Assembly (NCBI RefSeq): GCF_030464885.1
Contig: NZ_JALPRJ010000081.1
Location: 1 to 34,668 of the forward strand
DNA: 34,668 nt
Direction of reading: 5' to 3'
Source: Caballeronia sp. SEWSISQ10-4 2
GTDB taxonomy: Bacteria > Pseudomonadota > Gammaproteobacteria > Burkholderiales > Burkholderiaceae
Part shown: piece after piece, positions 22,640-30,684 of the stretch
Position numbering within the stretch: position 1 is the first letter of the stretch
How the letters are laid out: the number at the start of each line of letters is the position of its first letter
The notes under the pieces: model-generated
What the model saw: only the letters and a program-made list of their open reading frames with translations
Databases searched by the model: none
What the model was told of the DNA's origin: nothing
Made by a program: the position numbers and the translations under genes

Positions 22640-25600
22640 CCGTCGTCTTTGGAATTTTGCTAGCGATCGGTGTCGTGCTGGGTGCGATTGCCGGCTTGCT
22701 GATCTGGCGGGCTCGCAGCGCGCCGCAGCCGCCTGTTGCGGCACTGGCCGACAGTCAGGACGCTTCGGATACGCCGGCCACCGGCTGGCTCGCCACTGTG
22801 CTCGCCGCAATTGACTATGCACGCACCCGCAGGGCGTGGCGATATGGCCTGCCGTGGATACTGCTGCTGGGCGAGCGCGGCGCAGGCAAGACCAGTTTCG
22901 CGCTATCGGCCGGTGCGCTTGTGCAGTTGCGTCCTGACCGGCGATATGCCTCATTGCAGGTGCCCGGCAGCGTGTGCGCGGTGATGAACCACGGCATGCT
23001 GATCGATATCGACGGGGAGGTGTCGACAACATCGGCGAGCGCGACGGTAACGGCTGCAGTGACTGCAGGAAAGCCGGCCACAGCCATCGTCACGGTCGCA
23101 CCCGGACCCGCAGCCGCTACATCTTCAGCGGCAAAGAAGGCGCAATTGCGCTGGCAAAACGTGTTGTCGTCACTGGTCGACTTGCGGCCCGAGCGGCCTG
23201 TCGACGGCATTGTGCTGACGGTATCGGCGCGCACGTTGCTCAACGCCGACACCGACGCGCTTGGCCGTTGCGCTGCCGATGTTTATCGCCAGCTCTGCGA
23301 CGTACAGGACACATTCCGGTTCGTACTGCCGGTGAGCGTGGTGGTGACCCAGTGCGACCGGATCGACGGTTTCGCGGCGTTCTGGCGCGCGCAGCCGGCG
23401 GAGTTGCCAAAGCAGATGTTCGGCTGGTCAGCACCGGCACTGGCACCCAACGACACCCCGCGCGAATGGAGCAACGCCGCTTTTGACACGGTGATTGAAC
23501 AACTGCGCTCGCTGCAACTCGATAGCGCGGCGCACGCCCAAGCGAACCTGAGGGTCGGCGACCACGACGGCATGCTGATGTTTCCCGCGCGTCTCGATGC
23601 ACTGCGCGCGCCGCTCGCGCAATGGCTGAGCACTGCGTTTCGTGCGACCGTCGATCGGCCGGGCCATCTGTGCCGCGGCATCTATTTCACCGGCGACGCC
23701 CAAGGGGCGGGACTGGCTGCACGCAATGACGTCGCGTTCGTCGAGGGTCTGCTGGACGACAAGGTGTTCGCCGAGCAGGGCGCCGCACGCGTGATCCGCG
23801 CATCCGCCTGGTCGCGCAACCGGTACCTGCGCGCATTTCAGGTGGGCGCGGTGAGCATCGCTGCCGCGCTCGCGATCGGCTTGGGTATCGCCGGCATTCG
23901 CCTGTACTCGACCGTCAATCAGCTCGACAAAGCGCTTGTGCAGTTGCAGACAGTGCCCGCTTACGGCGGCGGTGTGTGTCCGAGCGCGAGCGAAATTTCG
24001 ACGCTGCTGATGTCGGTACGCGACCTGAATACCCGGTCGTTCGATCTCGCGAATCCCTGGTCGTGGCCCTGGTTCTGGAATCCGCTGCGCAGCGGTGCGG
24101 CGCAGGTCGTCGCGACGCACGTGTTCGCGCGCGTGATCCTGCCGGGGCTCGGCTGCCAGCTCACCGTGCGTGCGCAGGATCTGCTGGCTCTCGGCCAGCG
24201 CAGCGCGACCCTGCCCACCGACAGCGGCGAGCGCGTGCGTCTCGCGCGCGAAGCGTTAAACGCTCAGTTGCGCGCCGTGACCGATCTCGAGGCCAGTCTC
24301 GGCACCTTCGAAAAAGTCGCGAGGCCGTTGTCGGGCGCGGCCACCGAAGTGGACCTGAACCACTTCGCGCAACTCGTCAACTTCGCGTACGGCCTGCCCG
24401 TCTCGCTCGTGCTGCAACAGAGTCACGGTAATGGCCTGACCGATGGCGACAGTGGCCTTCTTGCCGCCGCGCTCAGTTCGGCGTCGACCGGGTATCAGCC
24501 AAACTTGCCGGCTAATCTCGCCGACATCTACGCGTCGCAACTCGCGCGCATGGAGCGGGAGTTGCGTGACGCGCTGGTCGCGGAGGCATCGGCGGGTCAA
24601 ACGCTGCTGACGAACCTGATCGCGGGCACAGGGGACCCGGCCGCGCAAACCCGGCAACTCGTGTGGTGGCTCGACTGGACCCGCGACCAGTGGCTCGGCT
24701 CGACGGCTCAGCAGGCGCAACGCAACCTATGCGGGCAGATACGCACCGACCTGCGCCAGCAGGTCGGACAACTGGTACTGACCGATTCGTCATCGACTCG
24801 CCACGCGCCAGGTGCCGGTGATGCGCCCGCAACAAGCGGTTCGGCCGGGGCTGTCGGGGGTGCCGGGGATGCCAGGGGTGCCTATGCGTCCCCGTATCGC
24901 ACGCTGCTCGGAGACACCGACACCACATTTTCTGCCATCGGCTGCGATGCGCCGGTGTACGCGGTGCTCGACGCTCTGTCGGTGCCGCCATACGATCCGC
25001 TGATGGTGCGGGCCCGCGGCGAACGCATTTTCAACCCGGCGTTCGCGACCGAGTTCACGGGGCTGACCGCGCTGTCGCAACTGCATTTCATGCAAGCCAC
25101 GCAGACCCGCGGAGCCTTCGCATGCAGCGCGGACGGGGCCAGTTCGCGCGGCTGGAATGTGGACGCACTCGGCGACGCCACCGCTTACGTCGATGAATAC
25201 CGCCGCTTCGCACAGCGTCTCGGCCTGAGGCCGTCGAATGCGCCCGGCGCGCGGCCCCTGTACGGGCAGATCGCCGCCAGGCAGCTCGAAAATGCGTTGA
25301 ACCACGCACTCAACGATGCACAACGCGCACCGCCGCCGAGCGCAGGGGTATGGCCGGCGGGCACCGCATCGACGGCCCTGAGTCCGGTGCCGTTCGACGA
25401 ACAGGCTCTCGCGCAGGCAAGCCGCGAACTCGCGCGCAGCCTCGCGCCGCTGGTATCGATCGAGCGCAGCTATAACGAATTCGGCTTCTCCGGCAGCTAT
25501 GCGGCGCTCTCGGGTTGTCTACAGCAGTTCTCGGCGAACCGGCTTTCGACCGTCAGCAGTCTGGCCGTGCAAAGCCAGTTGTATCGCCCGCAGACGGGCA

Positions 25601-26919
25601 CCACCGGGCCGGAGTTCTTCGACCTTGGCACGGTGGCCGTGACGCGCGATTACCTCGCCCGGCAGGTCGCCCGAGGGCAAGTGCTGGCCGCGTATGCGGC
25701 GCCTTTCGCGACGCTGTCGCAGAACTCGGGCAACGCGGCCAACGCCGGCCCGAACGTGCAGACGGCAGGCTACTGGAGCAATTCGATCGCCGAGGTCAAC
25801 CGCTATGTGCCGTCGGGAGACCCGGCCAGCCAGATGGGGCAACTGGCGTCGCTGTTCGTGGATCGCCTGAACGGGATGACAGCGGACAACTGCGGCGCGC
25901 GGCTGCAGAACCAGCCGGCCACGCCCGCCGACGGCGACAATGATCTCTTTGCGGCGCTGCGTCGCAGCCTCGTGACGTACACCACCATGCGATGCCAGGG
26001 CAGCGACACGGATGCCTTCGACAAGCTGTTCGCGCTATTCGATGCAACTCTGGCCGGCCGTTACCCGTTCGCCCTCGCGAGTGCGCCGGACGCGTCGCCG
26101 CTCGCGGTGCGCGACTTCTTTGCCGCCTATGCGCAACAGAGTGCAGTGCTGCGGGCGCAACTCAGCGTGCTGCCGAGATCGCAACAGGCGCCGGTGCGCG
26201 AGTTCCTCAGCCGGCTCGACGACAGCCAGAAGTTTTTCTCCGCGAGTTTGCGTGCGGACGGCAGCCTCGCCGTGCATCTGAATGCTTCGTTCAATGTGCG
26301 TCAGAGCGCCGAGCGCGGTGCCGATCAGGTCATCGGATGGACGCTGGGATCGGCGAGCCAGTTGTCAAGCTACCCTAATGGTCCGACAGGGCTCGACTGG
26401 ATCGCCGGACAACCGCTCGTGCTCGACCTGACATGGGCGGACCTGTCGCGCTGGGCGCCGTACGCCGACGCTGATCTACCGGGCGCGCCGGACGTCGACG
26501 GCCGAACCGCGACCTTCACAGCAGGCGGCACGTGGGCGTTGATGCGTTTCGTGCAGCAGCATGGCGCTGAGCGCGGCGCGTCGCCTGCGGAAGGCATCAC
26601 CTTGCGCTTCAGCGTACCGGTTGCAACGGCGGCGAGCCCGGGATCAAGCCGGCCGCCGGCTTCCACGGCGGCGCCGGTGGCGGCAACCAGCATTGCACAG
26701 CTCATGGTCAATCTGCAGTTGCAGGGCGTCGATACGACTAGTCATACGGTGACCCCGCTTACGCTGCCGAATTTTCCACCGAACGCGCCGGTGCTGCACG
26801 CCAGGCAGGCGAGCGCGCGTGGCTTCGCCTACAACGCGCAGATTCCCAGCATTCCGTCATTGCCGCCGTTGCCGCCTGGCCTCGATGCCGAGCCGCCCAA
26901 CACGGCTGCCGCGAACTAA
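22636..26919 (+). CDS. tssM: TssM (IcmF), T6SS inner-membrane core protein
   Basis: The 1427-residue protein forms the trans-envelope channel with TssL and TssJ. It has one N-terminal helix (about 3-24), a cytoplasmic NTPase domain with Walker A GERGAGKT (79-86), a second helix (about 400-425) and a large periplasmic part. Canonical TssM has two N-terminal helices, so the topology is unusual: the N-terminus would lie in the periplasm. An Ala/Gly-rich insertion sits near residue 720-755. The last part, after residue 1180, fits the IcmF C-terminal region, which binds TssJ. GTG 22636 is taken as start because it overlaps the tssL stop (GTGA). Confidence 0.94.
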   Translation: MTVVFGILLAIGVVLGAIAGLLIWRARSAPQPPVAALADSQDASDTPATGWLATVLAAIDYARTRRAWRYGLPWILLLGERGAGKTSFALSAGALVQLRPDRRYASLQVPGSVCAVMNHGMLIDIDGEVSTTSASATVTAAVTAGKPATAIVTVAPGPAAATSSAAKKAQLRWQNVLSSLVDLRPERPVDGIVLTVSARTLLNADTDALGRCAADVYRQLCDVQDTFRFVLPVSVVVTQCDRIDGFAAFWRAQPAELPKQMFGWSAPALAPNDTPREWSNAAFDTVIEQLRSLQLDSAAHAQANLRVGDHDGMLMFPARLDALRAPLAQWLSTAFRATVDRPGHLCRGIYFTGDAQGAGLAARNDVAFVEGLLDDKVFAEQGAARVIRASAWSRNRYLRAFQVGAVSIAAALAIGLGIAGIRLYSTVNQLDKALVQLQTVPAYGGGVCPSASEISTLLMSVRDLNTRSFDLANPWSWPWFWNPLRSGAAQVVATHVFARVILPGLGCQLTVRAQDLLALGQRSATLPTDSGERVRLAREALNAQLRAVTDLEASLGTFEKVARPLSGAATEVDLNHFAQLVNFAYGLPVSLVLQQSHGNGLTDGDSGLLAAALSSASTGYQPNLPANLADIYASQLARMERELRDALVAEASAGQTLLTNLIAGTGDPAAQTRQLVWWLDWTRDQWLGSTAQQAQRNLCGQIRTDLRQQVGQLVLTDSSSTRHAPGAGDAPATSGSAGAVGGAGDARGAYASPYRTLLGDTDTTFSAIGCDAPVYAVLDALSVPPYDPLMVRARGERIFNPAFATEFTGLTALSQLHFMQATQTRGAFACSADGASSRGWNVDALGDATAYVDEYRRFAQRLGLRPSNAPGARPLYGQIAARQLENALNHALNDAQRAPPPSAGVWPAGTASTALSPVPFDEQALAQASRELARSLAPLVSIERSYNEFGFSGSYAALSGCLQQFSANRLSTVSSLAVQSQLYRPQTGTTGPEFFDLGTVAVTRDYLARQVARGQVLAAYAAPFATLSQNSGNAANAGPNVQTAGYWSNSIAEVNRYVPSGDPASQMGQLASLFVDRLNGMTADNCGARLQNQPATPADGDNDLFAALRRSLVTYTTMRCQGSDTDAFDKLFALFDATLAGRYPFALASAPDASPLAVRDFFAAYAQQSAVLRAQLSVLPRSQQAPVREFLSRLDDSQKFFSASLRADGSLAVHLNASFNVRQSAERGADQVIGWTLGSASQLSSYPNGPTGLDWIAGQPLVLDLTWADLSRWAPYADADLPGAPDVDGRTATFTAGGTWALMRFVQQHGAERGASPAEGITLRFSVPVATAASPGSSRPPASTAAPVAATSIAQLMVNLQLQGVDTTSHTVTPLTLPNFPPNAPVLHARQASARGFAYNAQIPSIPSLPPLPPGLDAEPPNTAAAN

Positions 26920-26926
26920 GGCGGTT

Positions 26927-26950
26927 ACGAACGTCACGAATGTCACGAAC
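26927..26950 (+). repeat. 9-bp tandem repeat between tssM and tssA
   Basis: About 2.7 copies of ACGAA(C/T)GTC lie in the 42-bp spacer, immediately before the AGGAG ribosome site of tssA. It may simply be slippage. Confidence 0.7.
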
Positions 26951-26961
26951 AGGAGTTTGAA

Positions 26962-28212
26962 ATGGATCATGCGCTGGACTATGCCAATGGATTTTTTGCC
27001 GCGGCATACGGCACCGATTGCGCGACGCTGCTCGCGCCGATCGATTCCGCCCGTCCTCAGGGCGACGCGCTGCGCGGCACGCCCGAGTGGCAGGCAATCA
27101 GCCGTGCACGCGAGTCCGATGACGCGTCGCTGCCGCAAGGCGTATGGATACGGCAGTTGAAGCGCGCGGCCTGGAACGATGTGGCGAGCGCGACACTCGT
27201 TGCGCTCGCGCGTCGCAGCAAGGACTTGCAACTGTCGATCTGGCTCGCCCAGGCGCTGTTGCACGAACACGGTTTCGCAGGATTCGCGGCCGGCGTGACG
27301 ATTATCGATGCACTGTGCGAGCGATATTGGGACTTGCTGTATCCAACGATCATCGGTGGCGATCTTGAGCATCGGTCGAATCTTTTTCGTTGGCTTAACG
27401 AAAAGCTCGCCGCACCGGTGCGGCTCGTGCCGCTGACCTTCGCTGCCGAGACCGCATCGACAGGCGGGGGCACGCGCCAATACACATGGTCCGATTGCGA
27501 GCAACTGCGGCGCCAGCAGCAGCCGGCCTTTGCAGCTAGCGTCAAGGGCGATCCCGACAACACCGGTGGCGTCGATGCCAGCGATTTCGCGAAGGCGCTT
27601 GAATCGACCCCGGATGATGCGCTGCTGGGTACGGTTAGCGCGCTTGGGCAGGCTATTGGCGGGTTGACGAAGCTGGGCAGGACGCTCGACGTCTGCTTTG
27701 AAGGCGATGCGCCTGGCGTCGGTATGTTGCGCGGCCAGCTTGAACAGATTCACGCGTTCGTGGCAGCGGAGCTCATGCAACGCGGGGTGTCGTTGGTGCC
27801 GGAGAGGGGCGATCAAGCGGGCTCCGATACAACCCACAACAATATCGCGGACACGATGTCCACTACCTTAGTGGCAGGATCAGCCACCGCACTCGACACG
27901 CTGACCACGACGATCGCAGCCGCAGAAGCAGCGTTAGTCGATGCCCCCTACGCTTACACGGAAAGCTCGCTGCAAACCGCGCCCGTCAACCCGCGCAAGC
28001 TTGCCTATGCGCAATTGGCCGATGCTGCCGCCGCGCTGGCCGAGCTCGAACCGCATAGCCCGGTGCCCTATCTAATCCGCAAGGCGGTCGAGTGGGGCAC
28101 GCTCAACACGGCGCAGCTTTATAACGAGTTGTTTATCGAGGGGCGCGGCCAGCTCAACGTCTTCGAACTGCTTGGCCTCGGGGCGCCGCAAACGGTGGAC
28201 GACACAGTGTGA
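26962..28212 (+). CDS. tssA: TssA, T6SS baseplate/tail assembly protein
   Basis: TssA guides tube and sheath assembly. The 416-residue protein starts MDHALDYANGFFAA and has the ImpA_N-type region (about 25-160; WQAISRARESDD, LARRSKDLQLSIWLAQALL, ALCERYWDLLYP), a coiled-coil-like middle, and a C-terminal helical domain (AYAQLADAAAALAELEPHSPVPYLIRKAVEWG). AGGAG lies 8 bp before ATG 26962. The conserved SPVPYLIRKAVEW motif of the TssA C-terminus is intact. It is the last canonical tss gene in the operon. Confidence 0.93.
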   Translation: MDHALDYANGFFAAAYGTDCATLLAPIDSARPQGDALRGTPEWQAISRARESDDASLPQGVWIRQLKRAAWNDVASATLVALARRSKDLQLSIWLAQALLHEHGFAGFAAGVTIIDALCERYWDLLYPTIIGGDLEHRSNLFRWLNEKLAAPVRLVPLTFAAETASTGGGTRQYTWSDCEQLRRQQQPAFAASVKGDPDNTGGVDASDFAKALESTPDDALLGTVSALGQAIGGLTKLGRTLDVCFEGDAPGVGMLRGQLEQIHAFVAAELMQRGVSLVPERGDQAGSDTTHNNIADTMSTTLVAGSATALDTLTTTIAAAEAALVDAPYAYTESSLQTAPVNPRKLAYAQLADAAAALAELEPHSPVPYLIRKAVEWGTLNTAQLYNELFIEGRGQLNVFELLGLGAPQTVDDTV

Positions 28213-28267
28213 GATTAGGCGGATCAAGTTGTGCGAGCGCGCTGGTCGCACTGGAAAGGAGATCGTG

Positions 28268-28552
28268 ATGGCAAGCGTGTATGAGGAACAATCGATGGGT
28301 ATGGCGCATTTGCGCATTGCGCTGGTGAGCGATCGCGGCCGCGCGGATTTGCTGGCATGCCGCGTCCACGGCTACGGCGCAGCCGTCGGCGAAACCTTGT
28401 GGTTCATGACAGACAGCCGCCAGAGCGCGGACGTCATTGCCTTTTTCTGTAGCGAAGGGTTCGCGCAGTTGAAGGTGTGTTTTGTACCGACGCGCGGCGA
28501 AGCGGGATGGGTGCACGCGCATCCACTGCGCGGACGGTTGCGACGCAGATGA
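28268..28552 (+). CDS. DUF6150-like small protein with internal repeat
   Basis: The 94-residue protein follows tssA by 55 bp and has a strong AGGAG site. It matches my memory of DUF6150 (small, one or two beta units, often near T6SS or other envelope genes): MGMAHLRIALVSDRGRADL at the start and FAQLKVCFVPTRGEAGW near the end. These two segments share the pattern (M/F)A(H/Q)L(R/K)(I/V)..V..RG.A, which suggests an ancient duplication. There is no signal peptide. Role unknown; its position suggests a T6SS accessory. Confidence 0.65.
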   Translation: MASVYEEQSMGMAHLRIALVSDRGRADLLACRVHGYGAAVGETLWFMTDSRQSADVIAFFCSEGFAQLKVCFVPTRGEAGWVHAHPLRGRLRRR

Positions 28553-28582
28553 GACTGAGAGGGAGCGGGGGTCTGGTCCGGC

Positions 28583-29173
28583 TTAATGAGCAGGCGGTGG
28601 GGGCGGCGGTAGCAGCACGACGGGCGGCAGGGCGGTCGACTTCAGATCGCGGCCCACTGCCAATTGATCGTCACTCGCGGCTTGGGCGGAAGGATAGTCC
28701 CCTATCGTGACGATCAGCGGCTGGCCACTGTCGCTGATCGGCACGATGGTCGTCTTATAGCCCTGTTCGCTAACCGAGTTGGCGAAGAGCGCGGCGGCAT
28801 CGCTGGACGTGAACGTCGCGACCTGCAACGCATAGTGCCCTTTGGCCGGCGGTGGCACGGGCACCAGCAGATTGGCGATGGGTGTGGACGCAGCGTAGAG
28901 CGAGCCGGATGCCGCCGCAGGCGCCGCGCCAATTGAGGATGCAATCGCACCTGAAGCGGCGCTGGCCGCGGCGGGCCTCGATGTCGATGGCAGCGTGGTC
29001 GACAAAGCGGTCGATGAACCCGCCGCTTTCGATGCGTCGCCGGGAAAGCGCGCCGCGATTTCAGCGGCGATATGTTCGAGCGGTTCCTTGACGCTCGCGG
29101 GGGCAAGGGCGCCGGCGGCGAACATCGTGGCGCCGAACACAAGCAACAACAGCAGGAAGAAGGCTTTGAGCAT
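28583..29173 (-). CDS. SPOR-domain membrane-anchored protein
   Basis: The 196-residue protein runs against the T6SS operon. It has an N-terminal membrane anchor (about 1-24; FFLLLLLVFGATMF), an Ala/Ser/Pro-rich periplasmic linker (about 45-105) and a SPOR domain (about 112-190; HYALQVATFTSSDAAALFANSV ... GQPLIVTIGDYPS). SPOR domains bind peptidoglycan strands lacking stem peptides, usually at the division site. It converges with the operon: 31 bp separate its stop from the DUF6150-like stop. A T6SS link is possible but not shown. The tail is Pro-rich. Confidence 0.85.
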   Translation of the reverse strand: MLKAFFLLLLLVFGATMFAAGALAPASVKEPLEHIAAEIAARFPGDASKAAGSSTALSTTLPSTSRPAAASAASGAIASSIGAAPAAASGSLYAASTPIANLLVPVPPPAKGHYALQVATFTSSDAAALFANSVSEQGYKTTIVPISDSGQPLIVTIGDYPSAQAASDDQLAVGRDLKSTALPPVVLLPPPPPPAH

Positions 29174-29279
29174 CGTGGAGGCGCAGTGGACTTGTTGGCG
29201 GCGGCCTCAATCATAGAGAGCGCCGCGAGGCTTGGCGAGCGCTATCAAAACGCAACATTGACGGAAGTGGCACAGGACA

Positions 29280-30485
29280 ATGAAAGAATCGAGCGCATCG
29301 AGCACTGCAGGCGTCAAGCGGAGTCGGACGGAGTCCACACAGAGGCCGCAGGACGTAGGCATGTCGACCAGGAAGACAGCCCGCAGCGCCAATCTGAGCC
29401 CTGGAACTGGCTCTCTGCCTGTCCCCGCGCCGGCCGTGCACCTCGCACCGCCTCCCCCTCAGATGGCGCTCGCCCCGATGCCAATCGCCGCCCGCGCTGC
29501 GCCGCTGCCCAGCAGCTCAGCGCGGGCGGCGACGACGCCTCGGAGCGCAGCGAAGCCAGCAGCAACGGTGCCCGCAGCCGCTAGCGGCAGGACCCGGGAG
29601 CCTAAGCAACCCTTCCACGCGACCACTCACGCTAAAGCTTTGTCCGAAGCGAACGCAAAAAAGCTAGCGGACCTCAAGCCTGGAGACCGCATTCCCGCAT
29701 CGCGCATAACCCGAAGCGGATCATTCGTGATGGCGAGTCCGTCAAAAGACAGTACGAGTAAAAAACCTACTTGGGATGTTGCTGTCGTACATAGCGCACG
29801 AACATCGGCAATCTTAGCGCGTAAAGAATCGGCAGCATCAGCACCTGGTGGCAAACCTTCCCGTCGGAAATCTCAACCTATTTCTGGTTTTGTAACTTCC
29901 CCAGCGAGCGCGAATAACACTGAATACCAACATCCAGGGATTTCGTCTCAAAGCACAGGAGGCCATACGATGGAGGTGGAAACCTTCGTTGGCTCTGCCA
30001 GCGAGGGATTCACACATCGTTCCAATAGTACGCATTACAGCGCTAAAGCAGTGAAATTCAAAGAAAATCTCAAGAAATTCGCAAAGACAGATTGGGCGGG
30101 CGCCACGGGTGGAAAAAAGCCGGAAGATCTTCACCATAGTGAAACCAGTTTCGCATTTGCTAGCAAGAAGGAAGGTGAAGGCCATTTGCAACCCGGGCAA
30201 AAGCAAGTGCACGCGATGAGAGGCCGGTTAGACATGTGCGACTTTTGTTTCAAAGGATTTGAGAAAATCACAATGAAAAATACAAAAAGTACATTCATAT
30301 CGTACACAGGCGGTAGCACGTTTAGAACCAACGAGAGATGGGCAGAAGCAGAGCTTCATTCAGTTCAACACGGACAACCCGGACTTAGTGTGCAGCGTCC
30401 CGAAGAAATGATGAAGCAAGCGCACAAAGATGCCTCTGTAGCTCGTGCAGATGTTGTTAAAGAATTTCGTCCACCGCCCGAGTGA
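29280..30485 (+). CDS. Candidate effector with cytidine-deaminase-like C-terminus
   Basis: The 401-residue protein has two parts. Residues 1-115 are Ala/Pro/Ser/Arg-rich and disordered-looking, from GC-rich DNA. The rest is from clearly lower-GC DNA. Near the C-terminus, His286-Ser287-Glu288 (in LHHSETSFAFAS) is followed 32 residues later by Cys320-x-x-Cys323 (MCDFC), the zinc site and catalytic Glu pattern of the cytidine-deaminase fold, with a spacing like that of bacterial toxin deaminases such as DddA. These deaminate bases in DNA, RNA or nucleotides. It lies 728 bp past the T6SS operon and has no signal peptide, so T6SS delivery is plausible but inferred. An in-frame ATG at 29361 is an alternative start. 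Confidence 0.5.
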   Translation: MKESSASSTAGVKRSRTESTQRPQDVGMSTRKTARSANLSPGTGSLPVPAPAVHLAPPPPQMALAPMPIAARAAPLPSSSARAATTPRSAAKPAATVPAAASGRTREPKQPFHATTHAKALSEANAKKLADLKPGDRIPASRITRSGSFVMASPSKDSTSKKPTWDVAVVHSARTSAILARKESAASAPGGKPSRRKSQPISGFVTSPASANNTEYQHPGISSQSTGGHTMEVETFVGSASEGFTHRSNSTHYSAKAVKFKENLKKFAKTDWAGATGGKKPEDLHHSETSFAFASKKEGEGHLQPGQKQVHAMRGRLDMCDFCFKGFEKITMKNTKSTFISYTGGSTFRTNERWAEAELHSVQHGQPGLSVQRPEEMMKQAHKDASVARADVVKEFRPPPE

Positions 30486-30684
30486 TTGGGATCTTGACCA
30501 CTCGTGGCGTTGGTCTGCCTGGCATGGACATTCAGCCATGCGTGAAGGTGGTAAGAAATTTTCCGTTCGGTATTCTGATCATGTTCAAAGCAAGGCAAAC
30601 GCTCTCAAGCAACGTGGAGAAATAATGCGGATAAGACACGAGACATCGCGCAATCCTGGGTGGCGAGCGGGGTGGCAGCCATGA
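30482..30684 (+). other. Ambiguous small-ORF region between two accessory genes
   Basis: Two short plus-strand frames compete here. One (GTG 30482 to TAA 30625, 47 codons) overlaps the deaminase-like gene as GTGA and encodes a short hydrophobic peptide (FPFGILIMFKA). The other (ATG 30538 to TGA 30684, 48 codons, or longer from GTG 30445) is basic and overlaps the next gene as ATGA. Neither has a clear ribosome site. One could be a small or decayed immunity gene; the evidence does not decide. Confidence 0.3.
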
